A stretch of 6,380 bases of DNA from JAUWQU01 sp964605095 (lineage in GTDB: Bacteria > Planctomycetota > Phycisphaerae > SM23-33): positions 1 through 6,380 of the forward strand of contig CAZSBS010000270.1 of NCBI GenBank assembly GCA_964605095.1, written 5' to 3'. The translations under genes were made by a program, and so were the position numbers. The notes under the pieces are model-generated. The model saw only the letters and a program-made list of their open reading frames with translations, searched no databases and had not been told where the DNA came from. Positions 1 to 6,029 of the stretch are shown here, one piece after another. The first letter of the stretch is position 1. Each line of letters starts with the position of its first letter.

Positions 1-1135
1 GCTCGCCGACGAACAGTCCACCGAACATCCCACTCAGCCGGGCCGTGGCCGGGACTGCCCCGTAAAGCCCCGCCACCTGTGACCACGCCGTCACATGGTG
101 CAGCAGCGTTCCGTTGGCATATCGGCACGTCAGGGTCGGGAACAGGCCGGCGTCGGGGTGGATGATCTCCACCGGCCCGGAAGTCTCCATGCCCAGGGCG
201 TACTGAATCACGTCGGCGGCGTGCGAGTGAAACCAGGTAACCGAGGCCGCCCCGAAGTCATCACAGAACGACCACGGCACGACGCCCGGGATTGGGTTGA
301 TGTGATAGAGGCGGTTGTAGTCGTGCCACATCGCCGGGCCCACCCACAGGTTCCAGTCCAGCCCTTCTGGCACGGGCTCAGCCGGCAGGGGAAGGTCCAC
401 TGGCACGCGGGACGGGCCGAACTTCTCCCTGTCGCCGGGGCGCAGGTAGGGCTTGAAGCGCGGCGAGCCGATCCACCCGGCCAGGCTCTCCCAGTTGGTG
501 AACACCGACTTGACGCGCCCGATGCCCCCTTCGCGGACGAACTGACAGACCTTGCGTATCGCCGGGATCGAGCGGTACTGGGTGCCGGTCTGGAAGACGC
601 GCCCGCACCTGCGGACCGCCTGGGCCAGTTCTCGGCCCTGGCGGATCGTCAGCGAGACGGGCTTCTCGCAGTACACGTCCTTGCCCACCCGCGCCGCGTC
701 GATGGCCGCAAGCGTGTGCCAGTGGTCAGGCGTGACGATGACAACGGCGTCGATGTCCGGGCGGGCCAGGAGTTCGCGGTAGTCGTTGTAGGCCGCACAG
801 CCCCGGTAGGCGCCGTCGGCGCGGCGGGCGGCGTAGGCGGCCTCAACGCTCTGTTGGGCGTCGTCACGCCGCTGGCTGTCTACGTCGCAGACGGCCAAGA
901 GCTGCACGCCAACATCCCCCACCAGCCGGCGCAGGTGGCCCCGACCCATGCACCCCACACCGATGAGCCCCACCGTGATCCGCTCGCTGGCTGCCGCAGC
1001 CGGGGCGGCGCCACGGACCACCCACGGCGCACCTGAGAGTCCCGCCAACCCGGCCGCACCTGCGCAGACCCGCAGGAAGCCGCGCCGTGTCGTCCGGCCG
1101 ACACCAGCCTTCATCCTGCCGCGGAATTTTCGCAC
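1..1135 (-). CDS. Tat-exported Gfo/Idh/MocA family oxidoreductase (C-terminus cut by window edge)
   Basis: Predicted NAD(P)-dependent sugar or polyol oxidoreductase. Read from GTG 1135, 378 codons are visible and the frame is still open at the left edge. A twin-arginine motif TRRGFL (Arg17-Arg18) is followed by a hydrophobic Ala/Gly-rich stretch. The Rossmann fold starts near residue 54 with VGLIGVGCMG (GxGxxG, 59-64). The family hallmark CEKP is at 156-159, then GTQYRS and WNLWVGPA, both usual in planctomycete-type members. The helix WFHSHAADVIQYALG lies near 301-315. Family members are usually about 430-450 residues, so roughly 60-80 are missing. Start choice: GTG 1135 has GAGGAG four bases upstream, while ATG 1114, seven codons in, has no ribosome site, so ATG 1114 remains the alternative. 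It follows the ThuA-TIM gene by 8 bases, so co-transcription is likely. The family call is firm. The substrate is unknown; a sugar or keto-glycoside is inferred from the neighbour. Confidence 0.93.
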   Translation of the reverse strand, partial: MRKFRGRMKAGVGRTTRRGFLRVCAGAAGLAGLSGAPWVVRGAAPAAAASERITVGLIGVGCMGRGHLRRLVGDVGVQLLAVCDVDSQRRDDAQQSVEAAYAARRADGAYRGCAAYNDYRELLARPDIDAVVIVTPDHWHTLAAIDAARVGKDVYCEKPVSLTIRQGRELAQAVRRCGRVFQTGTQYRSIPAIRKVCQFVREGGIGRVKSVFTNWESLAGWIGSPRFKPYLRPGDREKFGPSRVPVDLPLPAEPVPEGLDWNLWVGPAMWHDYNRLYHINPIPGVVPWSFCDDFGAASVTWFHSHAADVIQYALGMETSGPVEIIHPDAGLFPTLTCRYANGTLLHHVTAWSQVAGLYGAVPATARLSGMFGGLFVGE

Positions 1136-1139
1136 CCTG

Positions 1140-1145
1140 CTCCTC
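1140..1145 (-). promoter_or_regulatory. Shine-Dalgarno GAGGAG for the Gfo/Idh/MocA gene, overlapping the upstream stop
   Basis: On the minus strand GAGGAG begins inside the TGA stop of the ThuA-TIM gene and ends four bases before GTG 1135. It is about 25 bases from ATG 1114, too far to serve that codon. The overlap of stop and ribosome site suggests translational coupling. The four-base spacing is on the short side, so the start decision is moderate rather than firm. Confidence 0.5.
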
Positions 1146-2940
1146 ACTTTGCCGCCTCGATGGCCGTTTTGTCAAAGAACTCCCTGCACCGGACCGCCTC
1201 CGCCTCCCAATCGGACCTACTGGCGGGATACTCAATCCCGAACATCGTCGGCTGGACGCCAAGACGATGGATCTCACGAAGGACCTTTCCTATCTTGCCT
1301 ACTCCTGTTCCCCACGGCACGTCGTGGCCTCGGGGGCCCGGCTCGTGCGTGTCATGAGGCTGCACGACGATCAGGCGGTCCTTCAGGATGCTGATGGCCT
1401 CGATCGGCTCGATGCCACCCCGCATCCAGGCGCCCATATCGCCACAGGCACCGACACGCTTGCCGCGGCCGACACAAGCCTTCAACACCCCTTCCGGCTG
1501 CCAGTAGTGCGGGCACGTCACCCGGTCGCCGTTGCGAATGGCAAGGCGAACGTCGTATTCGTCGCAGAGCTTCTCGATGGCGTCCAGATCATCCGGCCTC
1601 GGCTGGGCCACAAGGGCCTCGACGCCTATCCCACGGGCGACCTGGAACCACGCCCGCCAGCCTGCCGCGTCAGGCGGGGCCTGCGAGACCTCGCACGTGA
1701 GAAGCCGAACCCCCGCCCCGTCCAACTTCAGCCGGATGCACTTGAGGTCCTCCTGCCCGAGCCCCGGGCCCAGGGGACGGGGGATGTCCTTGTCGAGCGT
1801 CTGGGAGCCAAGCGCGCCGATGTACGACACACCGAGCCGCTGGGCCTTCTCGACGGCCTGGAAGAAGGTACCCTCCCGAAGCGAGGACGCTTCCAGCCCG
1901 AGGCGCCAGCCAAGCTTCTCTTGAGCCCGTACGGCCGGCGTCAGCTTGGCGCTTGGGGTCGTCGGGGCGGGCAGGTCGCCCACGGCAAACTGCACGGCCG
2001 CCAGGTAGAACCGCAGCATCTGCGGGTCCCAGAAGACCGACGGGGCGTGGGCGATGGTGCAGTGGAAAACGCGCCCCCGCCCGTAATTGCGGACCCATGC
2101 CAAGGCATAGTCGCCGTCCGCCCGCACCACCTTGCCATAGCCCGGGCCGCGGGTCAGGTCCGTCTTGGAGGTGTCAATACTGAACAGTACGCGAACCCGC
2201 TGCCGCGAGTAAGGCTCGTGGACGCGGAAGAACTCCGAGCGGTACTCGAACCCCTTGCCGCTGAAAGGATGGTTCAACGGGTGGCCCGGGTCATCGAGCT
2301 TGATGAAGACGTGCTCGTCGTTGGCCCGGTGATTCGCACCGCGCCCGCCCAGCATGATGCCGAACTCCGGCCAGTCATCCCCGCCGTCCTTTCCCCAGCG
2401 GGTGAATGCCACCGTCGTCCCGTGAACGCCCAGCAACCCCCCGCCGCCGTAGACGAACTCCACCAAGCTCCGCCGCAGCGCGGCGTCCTCAAAGAGATTG
2501 CCCACCGTGTTGTTGAAGAACACCGCGTCGAACCGCGCCAGGCTCTCCGGCCGAAATATCTCCGGATCCCGGCTGACCACCGTCTCAAACGCCCCCGTCT
2601 TGCGCCCCATGAGTGTAAACGCCAGATTGGCTGTGCGAATCGAAGCATGCCCCCCGTACGCGACATTCAAGTCGAAGATCAGCAGCTTGCGAGGTTTTCG
2701 CGGCCGGACGAAGGCCTCAGCCGGAATCGCCTCTTCCACACGCCGCCGCTCCTCTGTCTCCTGCGTCGCGGCTGAAACCTGCGCCTTGGCCGCCGTCAGC
2801 CCGCCCCATGCCCCCGCAATCACACCCCCCGCAATGCCCATGAACCCGCGCCGCGTCAGCCGCGCCTTCGTCGCTGCCCCACCCGCTCCAGTCGCGCACA
2901 ACCGCTGCGGCGCCAGAATATCATCGCTTTCCAAATCCAT
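1144..2940 (-). CDS. Tat-exported fusion: ThuA domain + sugar phosphate isomerase/epimerase-like TIM barrel
   Basis: A 598-residue two-domain protein. The twin-arginine motif TRRGFMG (Arg30-Arg31) heads an Ala/Gly-rich hydrophobic segment. The ThuA-like domain (about 85-322, class I glutamine-amidotransferase fold) shows GGGGLLGVHGTT, YALAWVRNYGRGRVFH and a closing FAVGDL. The xylose-isomerase-like TIM barrel (about 343-594) shows SLREGTFFQAVEKAQRLGV, LDKDIP, GACGDMGAWMRGG, HDVPWGTGVGKI and GIEYPAS. ThuA proteins and such barrels act in keto-sugar or glycoside metabolism; the exact reaction here is unknown. Several residues expected in the barrel's active site are changed (Gln446, Arg469-Asn-Gly471, Ala504, Gln527), so it may not be catalytic. 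Start choice: ATG 2940 has GGGAG six bases upstream. The in-frame ATG 2973 would add 11 residues but has no ribosome site and lies almost at the predicted transcription start. First gene of an operon with the Gfo/Idh/MocA gene. Confidence 0.9.
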   Translation of the reverse strand: MDLESDDILAPQRLCATGAGGAATKARLTRRGFMGIAGGVIAGAWGGLTAAKAQVSAATQETEERRRVEEAIPAEAFVRPRKPRKLLIFDLNVAYGGHASIRTANLAFTLMGRKTGAFETVVSRDPEIFRPESLARFDAVFFNNTVGNLFEDAALRRSLVEFVYGGGGLLGVHGTTVAFTRWGKDGGDDWPEFGIMLGGRGANHRANDEHVFIKLDDPGHPLNHPFSGKGFEYRSEFFRVHEPYSRQRVRVLFSIDTSKTDLTRGPGYGKVVRADGDYALAWVRNYGRGRVFHCTIAHAPSVFWDPQMLRFYLAAVQFAVGDLPAPTTPSAKLTPAVRAQEKLGWRLGLEASSLREGTFFQAVEKAQRLGVSYIGALGSQTLDKDIPRPLGPGLGQEDLKCIRLKLDGAGVRLLTCEVSQAPPDAAGWRAWFQVARGIGVEALVAQPRPDDLDAIEKLCDEYDVRLAIRNGDRVTCPHYWQPEGVLKACVGRGKRVGACGDMGAWMRGGIEPIEAISILKDRLIVVQPHDTHEPGPRGHDVPWGTGVGKIGKVLREIHRLGVQPTMFGIEYPASRSDWEAEAVRCREFFDKTAIEAAK

Positions 2941-2946
2941 GCCCAT

Positions 2947-2951
2947 CTCCC
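2947..2951 (-). promoter_or_regulatory. Shine-Dalgarno GGGAG that decides the ThuA-TIM start
   Basis: GGGAG on the minus strand ends six bases before ATG 2940, ideal spacing. It directly abuts ATG 2946, which therefore cannot use it, and it lies downstream of ATG 2973. This favours the shortest of the three in-frame starts. Confidence 0.55.
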
Positions 2952-2982
2952 GATACTCGCCTGGCCAGCCCATTGCCCGTCG

Positions 2983-3010
2983 ATTCTAGCCGGCAACCGC
3001 GAGTAAGCAA
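2983..3010 (-). promoter_or_regulatory. Candidate sigma70-type promoter for the ThuA-TIM/Gfo operon
   Basis: On the minus strand TTGCTT (3010-3005) and TAGAAT (2988-2983) are separated by 16 bases. The -10 hexamer matches the consensus at five of six positions; the -35 keeps only TTG. Transcription would start near 2976, giving a leader of about 36 bases to ATG 2940. That supports this start over ATG 2973. Planctomycete promoters are poorly characterised, so this is pattern matching only. Confidence 0.3.
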
Positions 3011-3039
3011 CACCCGTCCCTGCGGCGCCATCTCGAAGA

Positions 3040-3189
3040 TTACATCCGGTTGGGCGAGACGTGAGATCTTGCCCCTTCCACCACGGCTGGCATCTTACCG
3101 TCGGATGTGGCGTAGAAGCCGATGCAGGCCAGCAGGTGCAGGCCAGCCAGTGGAAGCAGGAGTTTTAGGTCGCATGCGATGTCTTCCAT
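3040..3189 (-). CDS. Possible 49-residue small ORF with one hydrophobic segment (doubtful)
   Basis: ATG 3189 to TAA 3040 on the minus strand encodes 49 residues, starting MEDIACDLKLLLPLAG. Residues about 9-25 (KLLLPLAGLHLLACIGF) could span a membrane, followed by a polar tail ending SPNRM. I recognise no family. Against it: no Shine-Dalgarno lies upstream of the ATG, the N-terminus is acidic and so unlike a signal peptide, and the first 14 codons coincide with the intergenic repeat. In the other repeat copy the same start is followed by different residues apart from a few (ME, then L, then PLA). It sits between the phosphoesterase gene and the ThuA-TIM operon, on the same strand. It may be chance, or a remnant of whatever the repeat derives from. 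Confidence 0.15.
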   Translation of the reverse strand: MEDIACDLKLLLPLAGLHLLACIGFYATSDGKMPAVVEGARSHVSPNRM

Positions 3190-3190
3190 G
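3146..3190. repeat. Diverged intergenic direct repeat, copy A (palindromic core TCGCATGCGA)
   Basis: These 45 bases match 5835-5879 in the same orientation at about 38 of 46-47 aligned columns. Both copies start with GCCAGTGGAA, share the 13-base block GTCGCATGCGATG and end TTCCATG. The block contains the perfect 10-base palindrome TCGCATGCGA (3170-3179). A further shared CAAGGGGC lies outside each copy (3214-3221 here), at a different spacing. Copy A lies 37 bases downstream of the phosphoesterase stop. Its origin is unknown: a mobile or cassette-flanking repeat, a regulator site, or a decayed gene end. Confidence 0.55.
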
Positions 3191-3226
3191 AATCGTTAGC
3201 AAGCCTATGCCCGCAAGGGGCTGACG

Positions 3227-5731
3227 TCAGTCGTCATCATCGTCATGGTCTTTTTGCAATTTCAGGTGCAGCAACTCCAAGCCGCGACCGTGCGCCCCGG
3301 CCAGGTGCGCGGGGTAAGGCACATTGGGCCCCTTGGCCGCCTGCCACAACTGCCTATTGAACGCGTCGTCGTCATTGAGGTCGGGGCGGGAAAGGTCCAT
3401 CACCGCCTGCTGCGATTTAGCCTTTTTTGTCCCCGGTTGAGCAGCCGGCAGTGGGTTCATCTCATCAAGCGGAATATTGTTCTTTACCAGCACGTACGGG
3501 GTAAGGTCGGCCTTTTCCGTGAAGCAATCCTCCATGGTCGGCGCCATCGCGTCAAGCTGGTTCATTGGCCCAAGGCCCAGCATGCGTTCCATCGTGTGCA
3601 GCACCGAGGTCTGGTTGTAGAAGTGGCTGACGACTGCACCGCGTTTGGTGTACGGGCTTATGACCAGACAGAGCGAGCGATGCCCATCGACGTGATCGAA
3701 CCCGTTCTGCGGATCGTCCTCGTTGACGAAGATGCAGGTTTCCGGCCAGTAGCGGCCTTGGGAGATCGCCTCGACCAGCCGCCCCACGGCCAAGTCGTTA
3801 TCGGCGACGTAAGCCCGCGGCGTGGGAACGCCCGCCCCCGTCCCGGAGGTGTGGTCTTGCGGCAGGTATACGAAGACCAGATTGGGCCAGTTGCCGTCCT
3901 TCTCGAACTTCCGAAATTCCTCCAGAAACCGGTCCATGCGGACCTGGTCGGGGATCTTCAGGTTCCAGCCTGGGTACTTCATGCCCGTGTATTGCGTGAG
4001 CGATTCGATCGTCACCGTCTGCTCGATCTTGACCTTGCCGGTGTACGCGTCGCTCCAGGTGGCGGTCGCGGGTGACAGCCTGGGAAAAGCGAACTCGCCG
4101 TAGTTGCGAAACGAAAGCCTGGCCAGCAGGGCGCTGTCCCAGATGAAATCCGTCGGGGCGTACGCCAGCGGGTCGGTACCGAACTCATAGCCGCGCCAAC
4201 CGCCGAAGGATTTTTCAACGGTGTCGCTGGTGATCCCCTGCGTCGCCCACTGGTGCCCGTCCGCCGAGACCACCCCGTTGCAGTAGTAGTTGTCCAGCAG
4301 CACGAACTGGGCCGCCAGTGCGTGGTGATTGGGCGTGACATTTCGGCCATAAATGCAGAGCTCCGGATCGCCATTGCCCTGTTTCATGTCGCCCAGGACC
4401 TGGTCGTAAGTGCGGTTCTCCTTGAGCACGTAAACGACGTGCTTGAACAGCGACGGTTCGCCCACGCGCCGCGGAACCGGGGCGGGTTTTACATCTCCAT
4501 GGGCCTTTTCCATCGCCGCCAACGATTGTGGCACCATGGAGTCTTGTCGCACCTGCTCGGTGTACTTGACCAGCGTCTGGGCCGTCGGCACGTCCAGCTT
4601 GCAGACCGTCCCTCGAAACGCCCGACTGTTGTAACGTCCCGGCTTGGACATCTGCCGCCCATCGCCCTTGATATTCACGACGAAGAGCCGCCCACCCTCG
4701 GTTGCCACGGCGCCGGGGAACCATCCAGTAGGAATGAACCCCCTGAGCAGGGCCTTCTCCTCGCCGCCGTCCTCAAGGGCAAGCACTGCCAGGGCGTTGT
4801 TCCCGCCGTTGGCGACGAACAGCGTCTTCTCGTCCTTGCTCATCGCCAGCCCGCAAGGAATGCTGCCGTACAGCAGCTTCTCATCCGGCCGGACCGACAC
4901 GCTCTGAAGCACACGGAACTCCCCAGTCTGGATGATGGAAACGGTGTCGGAGCTGGCATTGGCGACGTACAGCCGCGAACCGTCCCGCTTCAGCGCCAGC
5001 GCACAGGGGTGCAGGCCGGCCTCCAATTCGGCGACGGTCTTCTTCCGCACCAGGTCGACCTTGGAGACGCTGCCGCTGCACGGTATGCCGCGGTCGTCCA
5101 CCCGCAAGTCGCTGCCCAACGACTTGGCGGTCTTGTCAGACGGTCCAGGCCGACGTCCGCCCCAGTTAGATACGTAGGCCGTGATCCCGTCCGCCGACAA
5201 CGCCACCTCGTAGGGCGCCACGCCCACCTCGACTTCGCCATCGACCTGCCTGGATTCCAAGTTCACGATCACCAGCGTGTTCCTGCCGCCCAGCGCAACG
5301 TAGGCCCGCCGCCCGTCGGCGCTCAGCGCCAGCCCACAGGGAAAGGATCTTGCGGGCAACTTGATCGGGTCGCCCCAACTCGCCTTGCCCTCGCTGTCCA
5401 GCGAGGCCATCACCAGGATGTTGTTGCTCGTGGTGATATAGACGCCCTTGCCGTCGCGTGCGAGGGCGATCCCGTGCATAGAGCTGCCCTGGGAATACGC
5501 CAACTCCTGTCGCACGCGCCACGGTTCCGCGTCCACCAGCACGATCCCCCTGTTGTTCTTCACAAACACCGTCTTGCCGTCCGGCGAGCAGGCCAGATCC
5601 ACTGGCCGGCCCGCAAACGCCACCACCTCTCCAGTTGGACGAACCGTCTGACCAGTAGACACCACGTTCGGGTCTGCCTGGGCGAGGTTCCAGGTCAATA
5701 GCGCGATGAACAACCAGCGGATTCGTCTCAT
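3227..5731 (-). CDS. Secreted YVTN beta-propeller / alkaline-phosphatase-like phosphoesterase fusion
   Basis: An 834-residue bifunctional protein. Residues 1-19 form a Sec signal peptide (MRRIRW, hydrophobic LFIALL, AQA cleavage site). A YncE/YVTN beta-propeller follows (about 30-390). At least seven strand motifs are visible, such as GSRLYVANASSDTVSII (251-267) and KTLFVANGGNNALAVL (302-317). The phosphoesterase domain (about 429-750, alkaline-phosphatase superfamily, related to AcpA and phospholipase C) shows VLKENRTYD (435-443), VTPNHHALA (465-473), SADGH (489-493), NEDDPQNGFDHVDGHR (670-685) and ISPYTKRGAV (691-700). Glu438-Asn439 and Asp672-Asp673 are the likely metal ligands by analogy with AcpA. 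Probable role: hydrolysis of a phosphate ester or diester outside the cytoplasm, with the propeller as a binding scaffold; the substrate is unknown. The C-terminus ends in an unusual HDDDDD. ATG 5731 has AAAGGA seven bases upstream. The gene stands alone between two gaps and is flanked by the direct repeat. Confidence 0.93.
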   Translation of the reverse strand: MRRIRWLFIALLTWNLAQADPNVVSTGQTVRPTGEVVAFAGRPVDLACSPDGKTVFVKNNRGIVLVDAEPWRVRQELAYSQGSSMHGIALARDGKGVYITTSNNILVMASLDSEGKASWGDPIKLPARSFPCGLALSADGRRAYVALGGRNTLVIVNLESRQVDGEVEVGVAPYEVALSADGITAYVSNWGGRRPGPSDKTAKSLGSDLRVDDRGIPCSGSVSKVDLVRKKTVAELEAGLHPCALALKRDGSRLYVANASSDTVSIIQTGEFRVLQSVSVRPDEKLLYGSIPCGLAMSKDEKTLFVANGGNNALAVLALEDGGEEKALLRGFIPTGWFPGAVATEGGRLFVVNIKGDGRQMSKPGRYNSRAFRGTVCKLDVPTAQTLVKYTEQVRQDSMVPQSLAAMEKAHGDVKPAPVPRRVGEPSLFKHVVYVLKENRTYDQVLGDMKQGNGDPELCIYGRNVTPNHHALAAQFVLLDNYYCNGVVSADGHQWATQGITSDTVEKSFGGWRGYEFGTDPLAYAPTDFIWDSALLARLSFRNYGEFAFPRLSPATATWSDAYTGKVKIEQTVTIESLTQYTGMKYPGWNLKIPDQVRMDRFLEEFRKFEKDGNWPNLVFVYLPQDHTSGTGAGVPTPRAYVADNDLAVGRLVEAISQGRYWPETCIFVNEDDPQNGFDHVDGHRSLCLVISPYTKRGAVVSHFYNQTSVLHTMERMLGLGPMNQLDAMAPTMEDCFTEKADLTPYVLVKNNIPLDEMNPLPAAQPGTKKAKSQQAVMDLSRPDLNDDDAFNRQLWQAAKGPNVPYPAHLAGAHGRGLELLHLKLQKDHDDDDD

Positions 5732-5738
5732 TACCCAT

Positions 5739-5750
5739 TCCTTTCGAAAG
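5739..5750 (-). promoter_or_regulatory. Shine-Dalgarno AAAGGA for the phosphoesterase gene, overlapping a 10-base palindrome
   Basis: AAAGGA (5744-5739, minus strand) lies seven bases before ATG 5731, a strong site that fixes the start. It overlaps the perfect palindrome CTTTCGAAAG at 5741-5750. A loop-less palindrome is a poor RNA hairpin but could be a protein-binding site; it may also be chance. Confidence 0.65.
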
Positions 5751-5762
5751 TAACGCAGCTAC

Positions 5763-5789
5763 ATCATAGAACGCTCAGCCCGGGGCCAA
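5763..5789 (-). promoter_or_regulatory. Candidate sigma70-type promoter for the phosphoesterase gene
   Basis: On the minus strand TTGGCC (5789-5784) is followed after 15 bases by TATGAT (5768-5763). The -10 matches consensus at five of six positions, the -35 at four of six, and the spacing is slightly short. Transcription would begin near 5756, leaving a leader of about 25 bases that includes the ribosome site. Position and layout are good, but this is pattern matching only. Confidence 0.3.
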
Positions 5790-5834
5790 GTCGCAGACGA
5801 AGTGCCTTTTGATCTATGGGATGAAGGATCCTCT

Positions 5835-5879
5835 GCCAGTGGAAACACGAGGTTCTGTCGCATGCGATGCCTTTCCATG
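5835..5879. repeat. Diverged intergenic direct repeat, copy B (palindromic core TCGCATGCGA)
   Basis: Second copy of the 45-base element at 3146-3190, in the same orientation. The palindrome TCGCATGCGA is at 5858-5867 and the outlying CAAGGGGC at 5889-5896. It lies about 100 bases upstream of the phosphoesterase start, so the two copies bracket that gene. The 13-base identical block is the best conserved part. Small insertions and deletions on either side show the copies have diverged and break any shared reading frame in the middle. Confidence 0.55.
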
Positions 5880-5924
5880 GGGCGCCGACAAGGGGCACGG
5901 TTTCTGGGCTGCCGTTCGAAATTC

Positions 5925-5938
5925 TAGGAATGTTCCTA
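5925..5938. promoter_or_regulatory. Operator-like dyad TAGGAA-TG-TTCCTA
   Basis: A perfect inverted repeat of two six-base arms around a two-base centre, in the non-coding gap about 190 bases upstream of the phosphoesterase start. The form suits a dimeric DNA-binding regulator. No regulator gene is in the window, and no second copy of the dyad was seen, so the role is a guess. Confidence 0.25.
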
Positions 5939-6016
5939 AGATCAGAGCCCATGACCGCAAGGAGGAGATTGGCGGGCAGGAGTTGCAGGGGACTCCGCTT
6001 GAGCCAGACTCTGAGA

Positions 6017-6029
6017 ACCGCACTGCGGT
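6017..6029 (-). terminator. Weak hairpin ACCGC-ACT-GCGGT after glpK (doubtful terminator)
   Basis: A five-base GC-rich stem with a three-base loop lies 31 bases beyond the glpK stop. There is no T-tract after it in the direction of transcription, so it does not meet the usual form of an intrinsic terminator. It is listed because it is the only stem near the end of glpK with a perfect arm of this length. Confidence 0.15.

Noticed and set aside
95..1036. Plus-strand ORF of 313 codons opposite the oxidoreductase gene
   Set aside because: The minus strand encodes a continuous Rossmann fold with GxGxxG and EKP motifs; the plus-strand product is an antisense shadow.
1087..2775. Long plus-strand ORF of 562 codons opposite the ThuA-TIM gene
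   Set aside because: It is antisense to a gene with clear ThuA and TIM-barrel motifs. Its translation is Arg/Pro/Ala-rich without recognisable domains, as expected from high-GC antisense reading.
3190..3226. Possible terminator after the phosphoesterase gene (GCCC-CTTGC-GGGC stem)
   Set aside because: The stem is only four base pairs and no T-tract follows, so it does not support an intrinsic terminator.
3245..4075. Plus-strand ORF of 276 codons opposite the phosphoesterase domain
   Set aside because: It is antisense to the conserved EDDPQNGFDHVDGHR region and has no recognisable motif.
4253..5701. Long plus-strand ORF of 482 codons opposite the propeller part of the phosphoesterase gene
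   Set aside because: The minus-strand reading has regular YVTN motifs and a signal peptide; the plus-strand product is low-complexity and matches no family.
5945..5975. Plus-strand AAGGAGGAGA resembling a strong ribosome site
   Set aside because: No ATG or GTG follows at suitable spacing with a credible frame; the downstream TTG frame runs antisense into glpK.
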